In this document: piece after piece, positions 10,052-20,682 of the stretch
How positions within the stretch are numbered: position 1 is the stretch's first letter
How the letters are laid out: every line of letters begins with the position of its first letter
Source of the DNA: Miscanthus floridulus
Taxonomy: Eukaryota > Streptophyta > Magnoliopsida > Poales > Poaceae
Length of the DNA stretch: 64,000 nucleotides
Direction: 5' to 3'
Assembly (NCBI RefSeq): GCF_019320115.1
Contig: NC_089588.1
Coordinates: forward strand, 114,920,123 to 114,984,122
Translations under genes and position numbers: made by a program
Notes under the pieces: generated by a model
Seen by the model: the letters and a program-made list of their open reading frames with translations, nothing else
Database searches by the model: none
Told to the model about the DNA's origin: nothing

Positions 10052-10600
10052 AATGTCGACCGATTTAGTCCCTTTTAGAATCTACCATGGCAACGGTTAA
10101 ATTAGATATGGGGACAGCGGGGTGGACCTTAGCGAGTTCCAGGTCTTTGACACAGAACTGAATTTGCCGCTAGATTATAGCCGGAAACAAGTTTTATCCT
10201 GGCTGCATGAATACTTGGGTGTTCTGCCCTCCTAGCATCATTTCAGGATTAGTATGTTGGTGCCAAAATTGCAAGAGAATGGATGGAGGTGGAAGCTGCA
10301 CGAGGCCAGTAACACGAAGAAATGGTATTTTCTCATGTCCAAGACGTTGGAGCGTAATTATTTCAACATCATGCTTGTTGAGTTGCTGGATGGTGGCATA
10401 CAGGGTGAGAGTAGCAACACAGGTGCAGTAGAGGACAACTTAGAGGCCGCAAATGCTGAGTAGACCTATGTTTGCGATCCTCAGGCGGTTCACAACACGA
10501 CAGAGGTTGGAGAAGCGGAAGAGTATGGTCCGTACATGGAAGCTAACCAGGGTGAGGAGGACAAAAGAATCGTGGAACAGATGGGGCTGATGATGCAGAG
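10052..10600 (+). pseudogene. Mutator-like (MuDR) transposase N-terminal fragment
   Basis: A probable acceptor (GCGAGCAG) ends at 10050. From ATG 10053 one frame reads with the character of MULE transposase N-termini: FRIYHGNG, GDSGVDLSEFQ, LSWLHEYLGVLP, NTKKWYFLMSK. It is interrupted by TAA near 10098, TAG near 10233 and TAG near 10461. The family's catalytic DDE core and SWIM zinc finger are missing, so it is an inactive fragment of under 200 residues from a protein normally of 700-900. Family assignment rests on pattern recognition only. Confidence 0.45.
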
Positions 10601-10610
10601 CACCTCGCCA

Positions 10611-10720
10611 AAGCATGCAAGCCACCATGCTCTCCTCTTTTTTCTGCACTCGACCAACGCATGCAAGCCGACACGCTCTCCTCTTTTTTCTGCACCCGAC
10701 CAACGCATGCAAGCCGGCAT
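10611..10720. repeat. 46-bp tandem repeat, about 2.3 copies
   Basis: The unit GCATGCAAGCC-(6 variable bases)-CTCTCCTCTTTTTTCTGCAC-(C/T)CGACCAAC is repeated, with a third partial GCATGCAAGCCGGCATG. It lies directly upstream of a TATA box and could be promoter sequence of the next gene. Confidence 0.75.
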
Positions 10721-10774
10721 GATCGTTCTCAACATGGACCAACATGGACTAAGTCCACTGAACCATACAAACCG

Positions 10775-10785
10775 GCTATATAAAA
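10775..10785 (+). promoter_or_regulatory. TATA box upstream of the GRF-like pseudogene
   Basis: CTATATAAAAGG lies about 70 bp upstream of the ATG at 10850 and is followed by a CA/CT-rich leader. This is a well-formed plant core promoter. Confidence 0.5.
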
Positions 10786-10849
10786 GGCCTTGTATGTGTT
10801 CACCACACCACATCTCCTCTGCCTCCCCTCCCCATTCAACTTCGAAACA

Positions 10850-11411
10850 ATGTTGTCCTGGAGGACCAACCCAACTCAACTCCCGCAGTGGCGTGAGCGG
10901 CCGAAGTGCCGTTGCGGGTTTCGGACGATCTTGCACGTGTGCATGGATCATGATCATAACTACGACCATAGGTACTTCGCGTGCCTAGATCTAGATGACG
11001 ACGTTATGGTAAGAACGCGAACTAAATCTTTTGTTTCTGGTTATCTTTTCTCATATTGATCAATGACATCTACCACCATACACGTAGCCTTGCAAGTGGA
11101 TAGAATGGGTGGATCGGGAGCTGCCCGAATGGCCAGGAAGGGTCCCAAGGGAGGTGGAAACCAAAGGTCAATACCTTGTGAAGATGACTCAGGCTCGCGA
11201 GGCGGAACGATAGACGAGGGAGCAAATCCGTCTGAAGGGTAAGGAGGATGAGCTTGCTAGGAGGAGGGAGTAGTTAAGTCTGCGTGAAGCAGCCATCAAG
11301 CGTAAGGAGCAAGAGCTTAAATTCCGTGAGGTAGCTCTCAAGAACAAGAATGATGCAGCAGAACCATCTTTAGGACAAGACAGAAAGGGGAAACAATCAC
11401 GCTGCACCTAG
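10850..11411 (+). pseudogene. GRF-type zinc finger / coiled-coil protein, two exons, with in-frame stops
   Basis: Exon 1 (10850-11008) ends at ATG|GTAAGA. Exon 2 (11088-11411) follows the acceptor CACGTAG, and the phase is kept. The product has CRCG near residue 24, a later Cys/His/Asp cluster and a CKWIEW segment, the order seen in plant zf-GRF domains (CxCG ... C ... CxxFxW). After that comes a highly charged helical tail (REAAIKRKEQELKFREVALK). In-frame TAG codons at 11211-11213 and 11271-11273 precede the natural-looking end at 11409-11411, so it is broken. Small GRF plus coiled-coil proteins of this kind are frequent passengers of grass DNA transposons; their role is unknown to me. Confidence 0.5.
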
Positions 11412-12025
11412 TAGAACAATGTAATAGACCCAGCAAGTTAAATTCCCTAAGACATGTTAGGAGTAGTGTTGGACCTCTGAACATTACAAGTACAGAGTTC
11501 CACACATGCCATTGCAAGTCGTGCTTTGTTTCATTTCTCTAAGGCATGTTAGGATTAGTGGTGGGGCTACTTACCTTAGCTACCTAGAGTTCCACAAATG
11601 CCATTTAGTAATGCAACTTTTGTCCATGTACCGCGCTGGGTTAATATTACAAATGTGTTTGTTCCGTCAAAACTTTGTAAGGTTCCTTAAGTTAGAGTGC
11701 GTGATGGATGTTATATGTCCGGAAAAGGAGAGCAAATATTTTTAGTGTTGCTCGAAAAGTGGCAATGTTTTTATGCCTGGTGATGGTTGTGTTAGGAAAA
11801 TACATCGGGTGATAATTAAGGACAGCATGAAATAGTGCAATTGGCTGTTTGAATGCCGACAGACCTGTCGACCACCCAGTGGCCGACAGGTATTCTGTTG
11901 GCGCCGATAGGCCGACGTCGGCTGCCACGTTAACCTTATCGGCTCCTGAGGTGGCGACAGGGGTCCTATCGGCCTTCCTGAGGCCGACAGGACCCCTGTC
12001 GGCCGTCCAGTAGCCGACCAAGTGC

Positions 12026-14141
12026 TATACCTACAATAAATGTATAACAACTTCTAGATTTGCAATTATTATTTCAAAAAATATTATTAAAAATTCCACT
12101 AAAAAAACTAATTGTGCTTTGTCAATGCTATTTCCATAGCATTGAGTGAACACAAGTTCTATGTTTTGCTAATACGACAATGCATTGCATAAACTAATGG
12201 TACCCCAAAGAATGTCAGGAAAAATAAACTTCAAAATCACTTACATGAACCAAGAGATAAAAACAAAGGGAGATAAAGGGAGCCGCGGAGAACCACGTGG
12301 CTAAGTAATGGCATGGTAAAACAGAAAAATATACCAGGAATTCTAAGATGGGTGGGATTCAAAACTGTACACTCTCTCCAATCATCATTCAAAATTGATG
12401 GGCACAGTAGATGTTTAAAATTGATGGGCACAGTAGATGTGGTTTATCTTTTTTTTTTGCTAGTTCTTTCTCACTTAAAGTCGCCAAACCGCCAGTTTTA
12501 GCGCTTGAATTACAGATGCCCTGTCAAAACCAAGCTCCACAAGTTAGTTCACAGCTAGTGGTTTTAAATTAGTTCATGATTATCAAAAGATTATAAGTGC
12601 TTGGAACATATAGAGATAAAAAGAAGTAACCTGAAGGAGGGACCCTACTTGAAATAAAAATAAAGTCACATCATGAAAAAGTCGAGTTTGCTTACATAGT
12701 TGCTTGGCCGAGAGACGCTTAGACAATTTCTCTCCATCACGTATCTGTCAAAATGAACTGTTAGTCAATGCATATTGAAATAATTTGTATGATAATGCAT
12801 CGAGAATTTCATAAGCATCTAAGCTAAAGTATATTTATTCCAAGAGTATTCACATGGCTTCCACGAAATATGGGAGTTTGTCTTTCTTCATCAGCCATCT
12901 CAACTCATGAGACTAATTTGGTAAGGACACTCCTCAAATTGCATATATAAAAATATTGCCCTGGAATATCCTACAAGCAACAAGCTGTACTAAGACGATT
13001 AAAAAAAACATCAGTTCATCAGGTCATGGAGCTCGAGCAAGCACCTTACACATATTTGTCATGCTAGCTCCTATTTTTTTCAGATTTGCTTCTACGCCCT
13101 GTGACTGAACCATCACCTACGAACAGAGATAGTATTTGCACTCGATTATACAAGAAGCAATCTGTTGTCTCCCAGTTAACACCCACCCATTCATAAAATT
13201 ATGTAAACAGCTACATACTCAGCCCATTCAGTGCCTTATCAACATATCTATCTATTTCGAGATCCAAAAATGCAATAATCTTGGCAGCTAACCAATATTT
13301 CCAAGGAGCAGTTAATATGTTTCTGAATCAAAGAGAAGGTAGTCATTGCACCACATAGATTATAGTGGAGGAAACACTGCAGAACCGAAGACACTATGAA
13401 TCGGTAAAATATTGAAATGTTCTTATTGAGTTCTTTTAGAGAAAAATTACAACTCACAGAAACGATAAATTTTTTTATGAAAACATTTAGAGTATCAACA
13501 AATTGAATTTTTTTAAACAAAATTGGCCAAATTTCAGTTGAAACTATCTCAAATTTATCTATATCACATTTGCATACAACAATCAGTAACATAACAAGTT
13601 ATAACACACATTTGATATATCCATAGCATGTTGCCTCATAATAAGTCAGTCCCAAATATTACACCGAAATGCTTACAAGTCGTGGCATAGCAAATTAATT
13701 AAGTCCCCTAATATTATATATTTAAACCACATCCCAAAATAGATGCAAAATGACGGAAACATACACTACACTGCAACTCTATTCATTAAAATATGGGCAG
13801 AATGACACGAACTCGAATCCTGAGAATTTGGGTGGCGCTTTACTCACCAGCCGATGCTCTTCCTAACGCCCTCAAAAAGATGAAAACGTTGGCACTGCCC
13901 TTAGCCTCCTACTCCCCGTAGAACGCACCAGTGGCCTTGGATGCCCTCGACGGCGAAGACGAGTGTCACAAGTTCAGCAGCCTGTACGTAGGCAACCCTT
14001 GAGGTTGCCTGTGTGCCCATCCCCTCCTCGCCGCCGCGCCAAAGCCGCTTCTCCTACATTAATTACTGCAAAAAAACTGTGTACCCAGTAATTTACATTT
14101 TCTTACCGAAACAACCAACACATGGTGAAGACCAAAAGAGT
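12026..14141. other. AT-rich region with possible minus-strand exons of an unidentified gene
   Basis: No long ORF looks real, but several short minus-strand stretches look exon-like with splice signals: about 13205-13320 (frame with KIIAFLDLEIDRYVDKALNG), about 13045-13112 (MVQSQGVEANLKKIGASMTN, followed by a GT donor), about 12855-12915, and about 12705-12745 (IRDGEKLSKRLSAKQLCK after a CAG acceptor). A GC-rich block at 13855-13985 could be a further exon. I do not recognise the protein. Whether the pieces join in frame was not established. Confidence 0.25.
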
Positions 14142-14146
14142 ACTGA
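14142..14146. repeat. Target-site duplication ACTGA (left; right copy 19308-19312)
   Basis: ACTGA immediately precedes the 5' LTR and immediately follows the 3' LTR. A perfect 5-bp duplication is standard for Ty3/gypsy integrase. Confidence 0.95.
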
Positions 14147-14497
14147 TGTTATGACCGGCATCCAATATGCCAGGAGGAGGCCCATTAGTGGGTAGATGAG
14201 GCGCAGGAGCTAGGGGCTAAAAGCCCATATTTATCTTTAATTGTTTATTTCCATAATTAGTAGAGCAATTAACCATATATAGGAGTTGTAATTCTCGTGG
14301 ACAGATTTAAGCAAAGAGTAATCACATTACTCGGCTTCCCTCTGGGAGCCGGGAGTTCCAGAACCCTAGCCGTCATCTCTCTCTCTCTCGTCGTGCGATC
14401 ACGGCGCCTCGCCGCCGTACGACGTTCAAGCCCCGACCACCGATCTCTTACAGCTACAACCTCCGATCGACAAGGCACAGAGAGCAGCTGCCTATCA
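14147..14497 (+). repeat. 5' LTR of the Reina-like element
   Basis: 351 bp, starting TGTTATGACC and ending GCCTATCA. It contains a TATA-like CATATATAGG at about 14274-14283. It differs from the 3' LTR by five transitions. Confidence 0.95.
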
Positions 14498-14500
14498 ACC

Positions 14501-14511
14501 TGGTATCAGAG
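14501..14511 (+). promoter_or_regulatory. Primer-binding site for initiator-Met tRNA
   Basis: TGGTATCAGAG begins 3 bp after the 5' LTR and is complementary to the 3' end of plant initiator methionine tRNA, the usual primer of plant gypsy elements. Confidence 0.9.
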
Positions 14512-14523
14512 ATCTCTGGTTCG

Positions 14524-16051
14524 ATGTCGCTCCCTCTGCCCACCTCTTCCACGCCGCCGATCGTGGCCTCCACCTCCGTTCCGCTGCCGTCCACCTCCGT
14601 GCCGCTGCCACCCCCTACCACCAACGCCATGATTCCATCGTCCCCGATGCCGCTAGGCTCCACAGGGGCGCCCGCTGCCACTGGAGGGCCGGCCGTCCTC
14701 ACGCCCGAGGAAGTCACGCAGGCCATCCTCGATCTAGGCCGCGCGGTGGGCGAGATTCGCGCCTTCCTGGGCGGATCAAATCACGTGCAGCCGTCTCCCC
14801 AACCGCAACTCCCACCACGGCCGCCGCAACAACAACTGCCGCCGCCGCCGTCCCCCGCAATCGCTACGTCAGGGATGGCGCCCCAGTACGGCATGCCGCC
14901 CGAAGTGCACGGATCATCACCGCGCCCGTCCGTGCCGAACCCATCGGGTGGGGTGCCGATCCAACAAATCTAGTTCCTGCACTCCCCGTCCCCGCTGCCG
15001 CCCTGGTTGGAGCAGGACGAAGGCATGCCGACGTGGGAGCGTTTCCGCGACTTATGTCGCTTTCGCTTTGGGCCGCCGCTACAGGGCAGTCGGCTGGCTG
15101 CTCTTCGCCATGACCGTCCAGGAGTTCGCCGACCGCTTCCAAGTGCTCGCCTGTCACGCACCGGACGTCTCTACGTGCCAGCGTGCTGAGCTCTTTGTCG
15201 GCGGCTTACCGGAGCACATCAGGGTGGATGTCGAGATCCACCGCTCGCAGGACCTGCAGACGGCGATGTACTACGCCCGCGCATTTGAGCGGCGGGCGGC
15301 TGCGACTCCACCGGCGCTTCCTGCACGTGCCGCCCGACCGGTCCAACGGGCGGGCCTTCCAGCGGCGAGCGCACCAGGGGCCGGGCTAGCTGCGCTTCCT
15401 CCAGCCGCGGGAGCGGGCGCCCCGGGCGGCCGCGCATTCCAGCGACTCACGCCAGTCGAGCAGCAAGAACGGCGCCGCCAGGGGCTCTGCTACAATTGCG
15501 ATGAGCTCTACGCCCCGGGCCACGTGTGCCCGCGCCTCCTCTACCTGGCAGCCGACGACATCATTGAGGAAGCCGCGCCGCCACAAGAGGATGTGGTCGT
15601 GCCGGCTCTGCAGGAGGAAGATGCCGCTCGCGAGGCCGATGTTGCTAATGTCTTTGCGGTCTCCCTCCATGCTTTTGCAGGCATTCGGACGTCCAACACC
15701 ATGCTGCTGCCGGTGATGATCAAGGGGGAGCGCCTGCTGGCGTTGCTTGACACCGGCTCCACCCACAATTTTCTCAGTGGGGCGACGATGAGGCGCCTTG
15801 GGTTCGCTCCGGATGGCGGGGAACACCTCCACGTCACGGCGGCCAATGGGGACAAACTTCGCTGCGCTGGGCTCGCCCGGAACGTCCCCATCACCATCGA
15901 AGGGGAGACCTTCACCGTCACGTGCGCCGGCATCGACTTGGCCTGCTTCGACTTCATCCTCGGCTACAATTACCTGCGCACGCTCGGCCCCATCACTTGG
16001 GATTTGGAGGCCAAGACCATGGTGTTCTGGCGCGGCGGACGCCGGATCTAG
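14524..16051 (+). pseudogene. gag: Gag-protease region of the Reina-like element, interrupted
   Basis: The frame from ATG 14524 gives a Pro/Ser/Thr-rich leader and reaches TAG at 14971-14973. It continues in frame for about 120 bp with gag-like sequence (TWERFRDLC, FGPPLQGSRLA) and then shifts frame near 15095-15115. From there the second frame reads QEFADRFQVLACHAP, a zinc knuckle of the CYNCDELYAPGHVC type, and an aspartic protease with the active-site triplet in LLDTGSTHNFLSG. It ends at TAG 16049-16051. That TAG is in the same frame as the RT ORF and lies only 9 bp before it. Two lesions in gag make this copy defective. The upstream codons of the second frame (14948-15095) are not genuine. 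Confidence 0.88.
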
Positions 16052-16060
16052 TGGCAGGGC

Positions 16061-18964
16061 ATGGGTGGCCCTGACCCACCCGAGCCTTCCCAGCAGGCTG
16101 CGGCGGCTGCTGCCGCCGTCCAGCTGCCCCTGTTGGATCACCTCCTCAAGCAGCACGCGGCCATCTTCGACGAGCCGCGCGGTCTCCCTCCGGCGAGGCC
16201 GTACGACCACCGCATCCACCTGCTGCCCAACACGGCCCCGGTTGCCGTCCGACCGTACCGCTACCCCCAACTGCAGAAGGATGAGCTGGAACGCCAGTGC
16301 GAGGCCATGCTCACCCAGGGCATCATCCGGCCGAGCACCTCGCCGTTCTCCGCACCGGTGTTGTTGGTCCGCAAGGCGGACGCGTCTTGGTGTTTCTGCA
16401 TCGACTACCGCTCCCTCAACGCCAAGACGTCCAAGGACAAGTTCCTGATCCCGGTGGTGGACGAGCTCCTCGACGAGCTCCATGGGGCTCGCTTCTTTAC
16501 TAAGCTCGACTTGCGGTCGGGCTACCACCAGGTGCGGATGCACCCCGACGACATCGCCAAGACTGCCTTCCGCACGCACCATGGCCACTATGAGTTCCTG
16601 GTCATGCCGTTCGGGCTCTCCAACGTGCCGGCAACGTTCCAGGCGCTGATGAACGACGTGCTTCGCCCCTACCTGCGGAGGTTTGTGCTGGTTTTCTTCG
16701 ACGACATTCTCATCTACAGCTCGTCGTGGGCGGAGCATCTGCAGCACATCGCCATCGTCCTCAACGAGCTTCGAGCGCACCACCTCCACCTCAAGCGCTC
16801 GAAGTGCTCGTTCGGGGCCACGTCAGTGGCCTACCTGGGTCACATCATCTCCGCTGACAGCGTCGCTATGGACGCCGACAAGGTGGCCGCAGTCGCGGCA
16901 TGGCCACCTCCACGCTTGGCCCGGGGACTTCGTGGCTTCCTGGGCTTGGCGGGCTACTACCGGAAGTTCATCCGGGAGTTCGGGATCATCGCGGCTCCAC
17001 TGACGCGTCTCTTGCGGCGAGACGCGTTCGACTGGGACACAGAGGCTGCGGAGGCCTTCCAGGCGCTGAAGCGCACCCTCACCACCGGGCCCGTGCTCCA
17101 GATGCCCGACTTCGACAAGCTGTTCATGGTGGACTGCGACGCTTTGGGTGTGGGGTTCGGCGCTGTCCTTCACCAGGGCGCCAGACCTCTCGCCTTCTTT
17201 AGCCGCCCGTTCGTGGCTCGACATCTCAAGCTTGCAGCTTACGAGCGCGAGCTCATCGGTTTGGTGCAGGCCGTGCGCCACCGGCGGCCATACCTTTGGG
17301 GACGACACTTTCTTATTCGCACTGACCATTACAGTTTAAAGTTTCTCTTGGATCAGCGCTTGTCCACCGTGCCTCAGCATCAGTGGATCAGCAAACTCTT
17401 TGGCTTCGACTTCACGGTGGAGTACCGTCCCGGCCGCCTCAACACCGTGGCGGACGCCTTGTCTCGCCGTGACACAGAGCGGGTGGCTGAGGGCACGGAG
17501 GGTGCAGCGTGTGCTCTCTCGGGCCCCTCTTTCGCCTTCCTCAACGATGTGCGCCGCGCCACCAGGGAGGCCGAGGACGCCCAGCACCTGCTCCAGCAGC
17601 TGGCCGCCGGGGCGCTGGCTGCCCCCTGGCGCCTGGATGGTGGGTTGCTGCTACATGGCAGTAGGATCTTCGTCCCCGACCATGGCGACCTGCGCCCCCA
17701 GGCGCTGCTGCTGGCTCACTCGGCCGGCCATGAGGGTGTCCAAAAGACGCTCCACCGCCTGCGCACCGACTTCTACATCCCGGGCGATCGTGCGTTGGTA
17801 CAGGACTGGGTGCGCCGTTGCAGTACCTGTCAGCGCAACAAGACGGAGACGTTGCAGCCAGCCGGCCTGCTGCAACCGCTGGAGGTGCCCTCCCAACTGT
17901 GGGCGGACATTTCCATGGACTTCATCGAGGGGCTGCCCAAGGTGGGCGGCAAATCCGTCATTCTCACGGTGGTCGACCGCTTCTCCAAGTACGCGCACTT
18001 CATCGCGCTCGGCCACCCCTACACCGCCGCGTCCGTCGCCCGCGCCTTCTTCGACGGCATCGTCCGGTTGCACGGGTTCCCCTCCTCCATCGTCAGCGAC
18101 AGGGACCCGGTGTTCACCAGGAATGTTTGGCGCGACCTCTTCCGATGCGCCGGCATCAAGCTGCGCATGAGCACGGCTTTCCACCCCCAGACTGACGGCC
18201 AGTCCGAGGTGGTTAACAAGGTGATCGCCATGTATCTTCGATGTATCACAGGTGATCGTCCACGCGCATGGGTGGATTGGCTGTCTTCGGCCGAGTACTG
18301 CTACAACACTTCGTTCCACACGGCCCTGCGCGCCACGCCATTCGAGGTGGTCTACGGTCGCCCTCCGCCACCCATCATGCCGTATCAGCCGGGGTCGGCC
18401 CGTTCCGAGGCCGCCGCGATGCTTCTCCGAGACCGGGACATGATCTTGGCCGAGGTGCGTCAGCGCCTTCTCCAGGCGCAGGAGCTGTCTAAGAAGTACT
18501 ACAACGCCGGGCACCGCGACGTGGAGTTTGCGGTCGGGGATTGGGTTTATCTGCGCCTGCTCCACTGGACGGCTCAGTCCCTTGACCCTCGGGCGAAGCG
18601 CAAGCTCGGTCCGAAGTTTGCCGGTCCATTCCGTGTTCTGGAACGCATCGGTTCCGTCGCCTACCGCCTGCAGCTTCCGGATGGCGCACGGCTTCACGAC
18701 GTCTTCCACGTGGGGCTGCTCAAGCCCCACCGCGGCGACCCTCAGCCGGCGAGCTGCCCCCGGTCCTCGACGGCCGGCATCTTCCTGCTCCAGAGCGCGT
18801 CCTGCAGGCTCAGCAGCGTCGCGGTGAGTGGCGCCTGCTGGTCAAGTGGCAAGGCCTTTCCGACGACGACGCCACTTGGGAGTCTCTTCCAAAGTTCCGC
18901 GAGCAGTTTCCCGACTTCCAGCTCGAGGACGAGCTGTTTGTGCAGGCGGGGAGAGATGTTATGA
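16061..18964 (+). CDS. pol: Pol: reverse transcriptase, RNase H, integrase of the Reina-like element
   Basis: 967 codons from ATG 16061. RT spans about residues 95-270, with the first catalytic Asp in [10 protein letters not shown] (D149) and the FFDD box (D214, D215). RNase H spans about 350-470, with likely acidic residues D360, E397 and D422. Integrase has an HHCC zinc finger (H553, H557, C587, C590) and a DDE core (D620, D680, E716; 35 residues between the last two). A GPF-type segment (about 850-890) follows. The last 65 or so residues are out of frame: a one-base indel near 18748-18752 moves the chromodomain-like tail ([18 protein letters not shown], about 18831-18884) into another frame. 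The stop at 18962-18964 lies in the 3' LTR. Pol normally continues from gag-protease; here one in-frame TAG (16049-16051) separates them. Confidence 0.93.
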   Translation: MGGPDPPEPSQQAAAAAAAVQLPLLDHLLKQHAAIFDEPRGLPPARPYDHRIHLLPNTAPVAVRPYRYPQLQKDELERQCEAMLTQGIIRPSTSPFSAPVLLVRKADASWCFCIDYRSLNAKTSKDKFLIPVVDELLDELHGARFFTKLDLRSGYHQVRMHPDDIAKTAFRTHHGHYEFLVMPFGLSNVPATFQALMNDVLRPYLRRFVLVFFDDILIYSSSWAEHLQHIAIVLNELRAHHLHLKRSKCSFGATSVAYLGHIISADSVAMDADKVAAVAAWPPPRLARGLRGFLGLAGYYRKFIREFGIIAAPLTRLLRRDAFDWDTEAAEAFQALKRTLTTGPVLQMPDFDKLFMVDCDALGVGFGAVLHQGARPLAFFSRPFVARHLKLAAYERELIGLVQAVRHRRPYLWGRHFLIRTDHYSLKFLLDQRLSTVPQHQWISKLFGFDFTVEYRPGRLNTVADALSRRDTERVAEGTEGAACALSGPSFAFLNDVRRATREAEDAQHLLQQLAAGALAAPWRLDGGLLLHGSRIFVPDHGDLRPQALLLAHSAGHEGVQKTLHRLRTDFYIPGDRALVQDWVRRCSTCQRNKTETLQPAGLLQPLEVPSQLWADISMDFIEGLPKVGGKSVILTVVDRFSKYAHFIALGHPYTAASVARAFFDGIVRLHGFPSSIVSDRDPVFTRNVWRDLFRCAGIKLRMSTAFHPQTDGQSEVVNKVIAMYLRCITGDRPRAWVDWLSSAEYCYNTSFHTALRATPFEVVYGRPPPPIMPYQPGSARSEAAAMLLRDRDMILAEVRQRLLQAQELSKKYYNAGHRDVEFAVGDWVYLRLLHWTAQSLDPRAKRKLGPKFAGPFRVLERIGSVAYRLQLPDGARLHDVFHVGLLKPHRGDPQPASCPRSSTAGIFLLQSASCRLSSVAVSGACWSSGKAFPTTTPLGSLFQSSASSFPTSSSRTSCLCRRGEML
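18944..18956 (+). promoter_or_regulatory. Polypurine tract
   Basis: AGGCGGGGAGAGA lies directly before the 3' LTR and primes plus-strand DNA synthesis in LTR elements. Confidence 0.85.
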
Positions 18965-19307
18965 CCGGCATCCAATATGCCAGGAGGAGGCCCATTAGTG
19001 GGTAGATGAGGCGCAGGAGCTAGGGGCTAAAAGCCCATATTTATCTTTAATTGTTTATTTCCATAATTAGTAGAGCAATTAACCATATATAGGAGTTGTA
19101 ATTCCCGTGGACAGATTTAAGCAAAGAGTAATCACATTACTCGGCTTCCCTCTGGGAGCCGGGAGTTCCAGAACCCTAGCCGTCATCTCTCTCTTTCTCG
19201 TCGTGCGATCACAGCGCCTCGCCGCCGTACGACGTTCAAGCCCCGACCACCGATCTCTTACAACTACAACCTCCGATTGACAAGGCACAGAGAGCAGCTG
19301 CCTATCA
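18957..19307 (+). repeat. 3' LTR of the Reina-like element
   Basis: 351 bp, TGTTATGACC to GCCTATCA, five transitions different from the 5' LTR, followed directly by the ACTGA duplication. Confidence 0.95.
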
Positions 19308-19312
19308 ACTGA

Positions 19313-20682
19313 ACCATGTAACACATTTGCTCTTGAATAGCCCTAACAGCAAGGACTTTACATATTATTCTACTGGATATTATTTTTCGGTGACTATCAA
19401 TTGGAAATAAACCAAAATTCCTATTTGAGTAGTGTTAAGCTTTAGATTGGCAATTGGGAGTCCAGTTATAGCTTCAGAGCAAAAAAAAAAAAAAAAAAAA
19501 AAGAGCTGATTGCTTTATGACTGTGAATTGATTTTTCTGAGTTCTTGAATGATTTGCCTCCTCAAGCACGGTAGGAGCTCCTCAAATTGGATAATTAAGC
19601 AAACTCTCATTGAACAAGCACACAAGAATCTCTACTGCCCCTTCCTTCCCCTGTCGCCTACCTCATGTGCCCAACCCAGGTAGTGCAAAAAAAGGAACTG
19701 ATTACTTTATGGCTGTGAATTGATTTTTTTTTGCGTTTAGTTTTTTCCCAGAGAAATCGAGATGAAGAAAGTGGGGATCGAACCTAGGATCATACAAATT
19801 ACAATAATTGGATGATAGCTCTAAGAGAAAAATTACTATAGTAACTCACCAGGTTATGGTATAGTTGAGACAAATATTTGATACCACAGGTATAATTGAG
19901 ACATATTTGATGGCACAAGAATCTATCTAATAGAAAAAAAAATCTTGGTAAAGTAACAACTCTAGTATTCTACGAGATCGAACTTTCAAAACACATGGAT
20001 AAAGAAAACAAGCAAGTATTGTTAGATGCTCACGCATAACCTGACCAAGGAAAACAACACTTAAAAAAGATGTATGGTGAAACTACTGTAACATTCAAAG
20101 GGAATCGGAATTAAATAATCTGTGATCGTCACGTGCTTCCAAGTTAAAAGGGTTTAATGATTTTGCTTCTGCTCACACCAGGGCTGCGTAGACGGAGTAG
20201 GAAATACATCAGGTGTTTGATTGGCTCACCGCTGGAGACTGCCTTTGCTATCTGGATGGGGATGGCCGGGTCGCCGCAGCATTGCACAGAAAATTGGGGA
20301 TGTTCATTATCCGGCTGCAGGTCACTCGATTGGGTCGAGCGAGGTGTGGTGGCCGAGAGCAGCACGGAGTGGCGGCCGAGCAGGCCCGAGTGGTGTGTTC
20401 CCGTTGACCCGCACGGACAAAATGAGTTGTCCCATCCCTAAATAAAAACTGGGTTGGGTCCACACACAAAATGAGTAAATTTCAGAAAGCGACCACTTTA
20501 TTGTCCTATATATTTTTTCCATTTTTCGTAACTGCACACTTTGGACACCGTTCTTTCGACAACCACCATTTTTTTCTCATACCCAACGGTTTCTTAATTA
20601 CTAAAGGGATCTTGATTACTAATGGGCCATATACCAGTGCTAGAGCGGCCAAATCAAAAGAGGCTGAGATAGAGAGCAGATG
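19313..20682. other. Intergenic DNA with poly-A run; no gene
   Basis: It holds a 22-A run (19481-19502) and a near-direct repeat of about 40 bp (about 19500-19540 and 19690-19735, GCTTTATG-CTGTGAATTGATTTTT core). A minus-strand stretch just right of the gypsy insertion (19313-19345) continues in frame with 14108-14141 across the element and may be part of an exon. Nothing else is supported. Confidence 0.45.

Larger units (their letters stand above)
9210..12025 (+). mobile_element. Composite DNA transposon with GCCGAC-rich inverted ends (CACTA-like?)
   Basis: The left end (9210-9330) and right end (about 11855-12025) are dense in GCCGACAGG/CCTGTCGGC motifs in both orientations. About 37 bp of the two ends match as inverted repeats around TACTGGA and GGGGTCCTGTCGGC. 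Arrays of short subterminal inverted motifs are a CACTA hallmark, but clean CACTA termini and a 3-bp duplication are not visible. Inside are a GC-rich leader with a splice donor at about 9520, a TTAGTTAG-rich intron-like stretch to about 10050, a Mutator-like pseudogene, a 46-bp tandem repeat, a TATA box and a GRF-zinc-finger-like pseudogene. Confidence 0.5.
14147..19307 (+). mobile_element. Ty3/gypsy retrotransposon, Reina-like chromovirus, 5161 bp
   Basis: Complete structure: 351-bp LTRs, primer-binding site, gag-protease, RT-RNase H-integrase, a chromodomain-like tail, polypurine tract, and a 5-bp target duplication. The domain order PR-RT-RH-INT is that of Ty3/gypsy. The small size, short LTRs and chromodomain-like C-terminus fit the plant Reina clade. 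The two LTRs differ at five positions in 351, all transitions. With a commonly used grass rate of 1.3e-8 per site per year this implies roughly half a million years since insertion. Gag and the pol tail carry frameshifts and stops, so this copy cannot act alone. Confidence 0.93.

Noticed and set aside
15386..16789. 467-codon minus-strand ORF opposite gag-pol
   Set aside because: It is the antisense shadow of GC-rich gag-pol codons; it has no domain logic and overlaps the well-supported protease and RT.
17651..18730. 359-codon minus-strand ORF opposite integrase
   Set aside because: Antisense shadow of the integrase region with the same GC-driven lack of stops.
19745..19860. B-box-like GGTTCGATCCC on the minus strand, possible tRNA
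   Set aside because: No A box at the right distance and no cloverleaf; probably chance or an old tRNA-derived relic.
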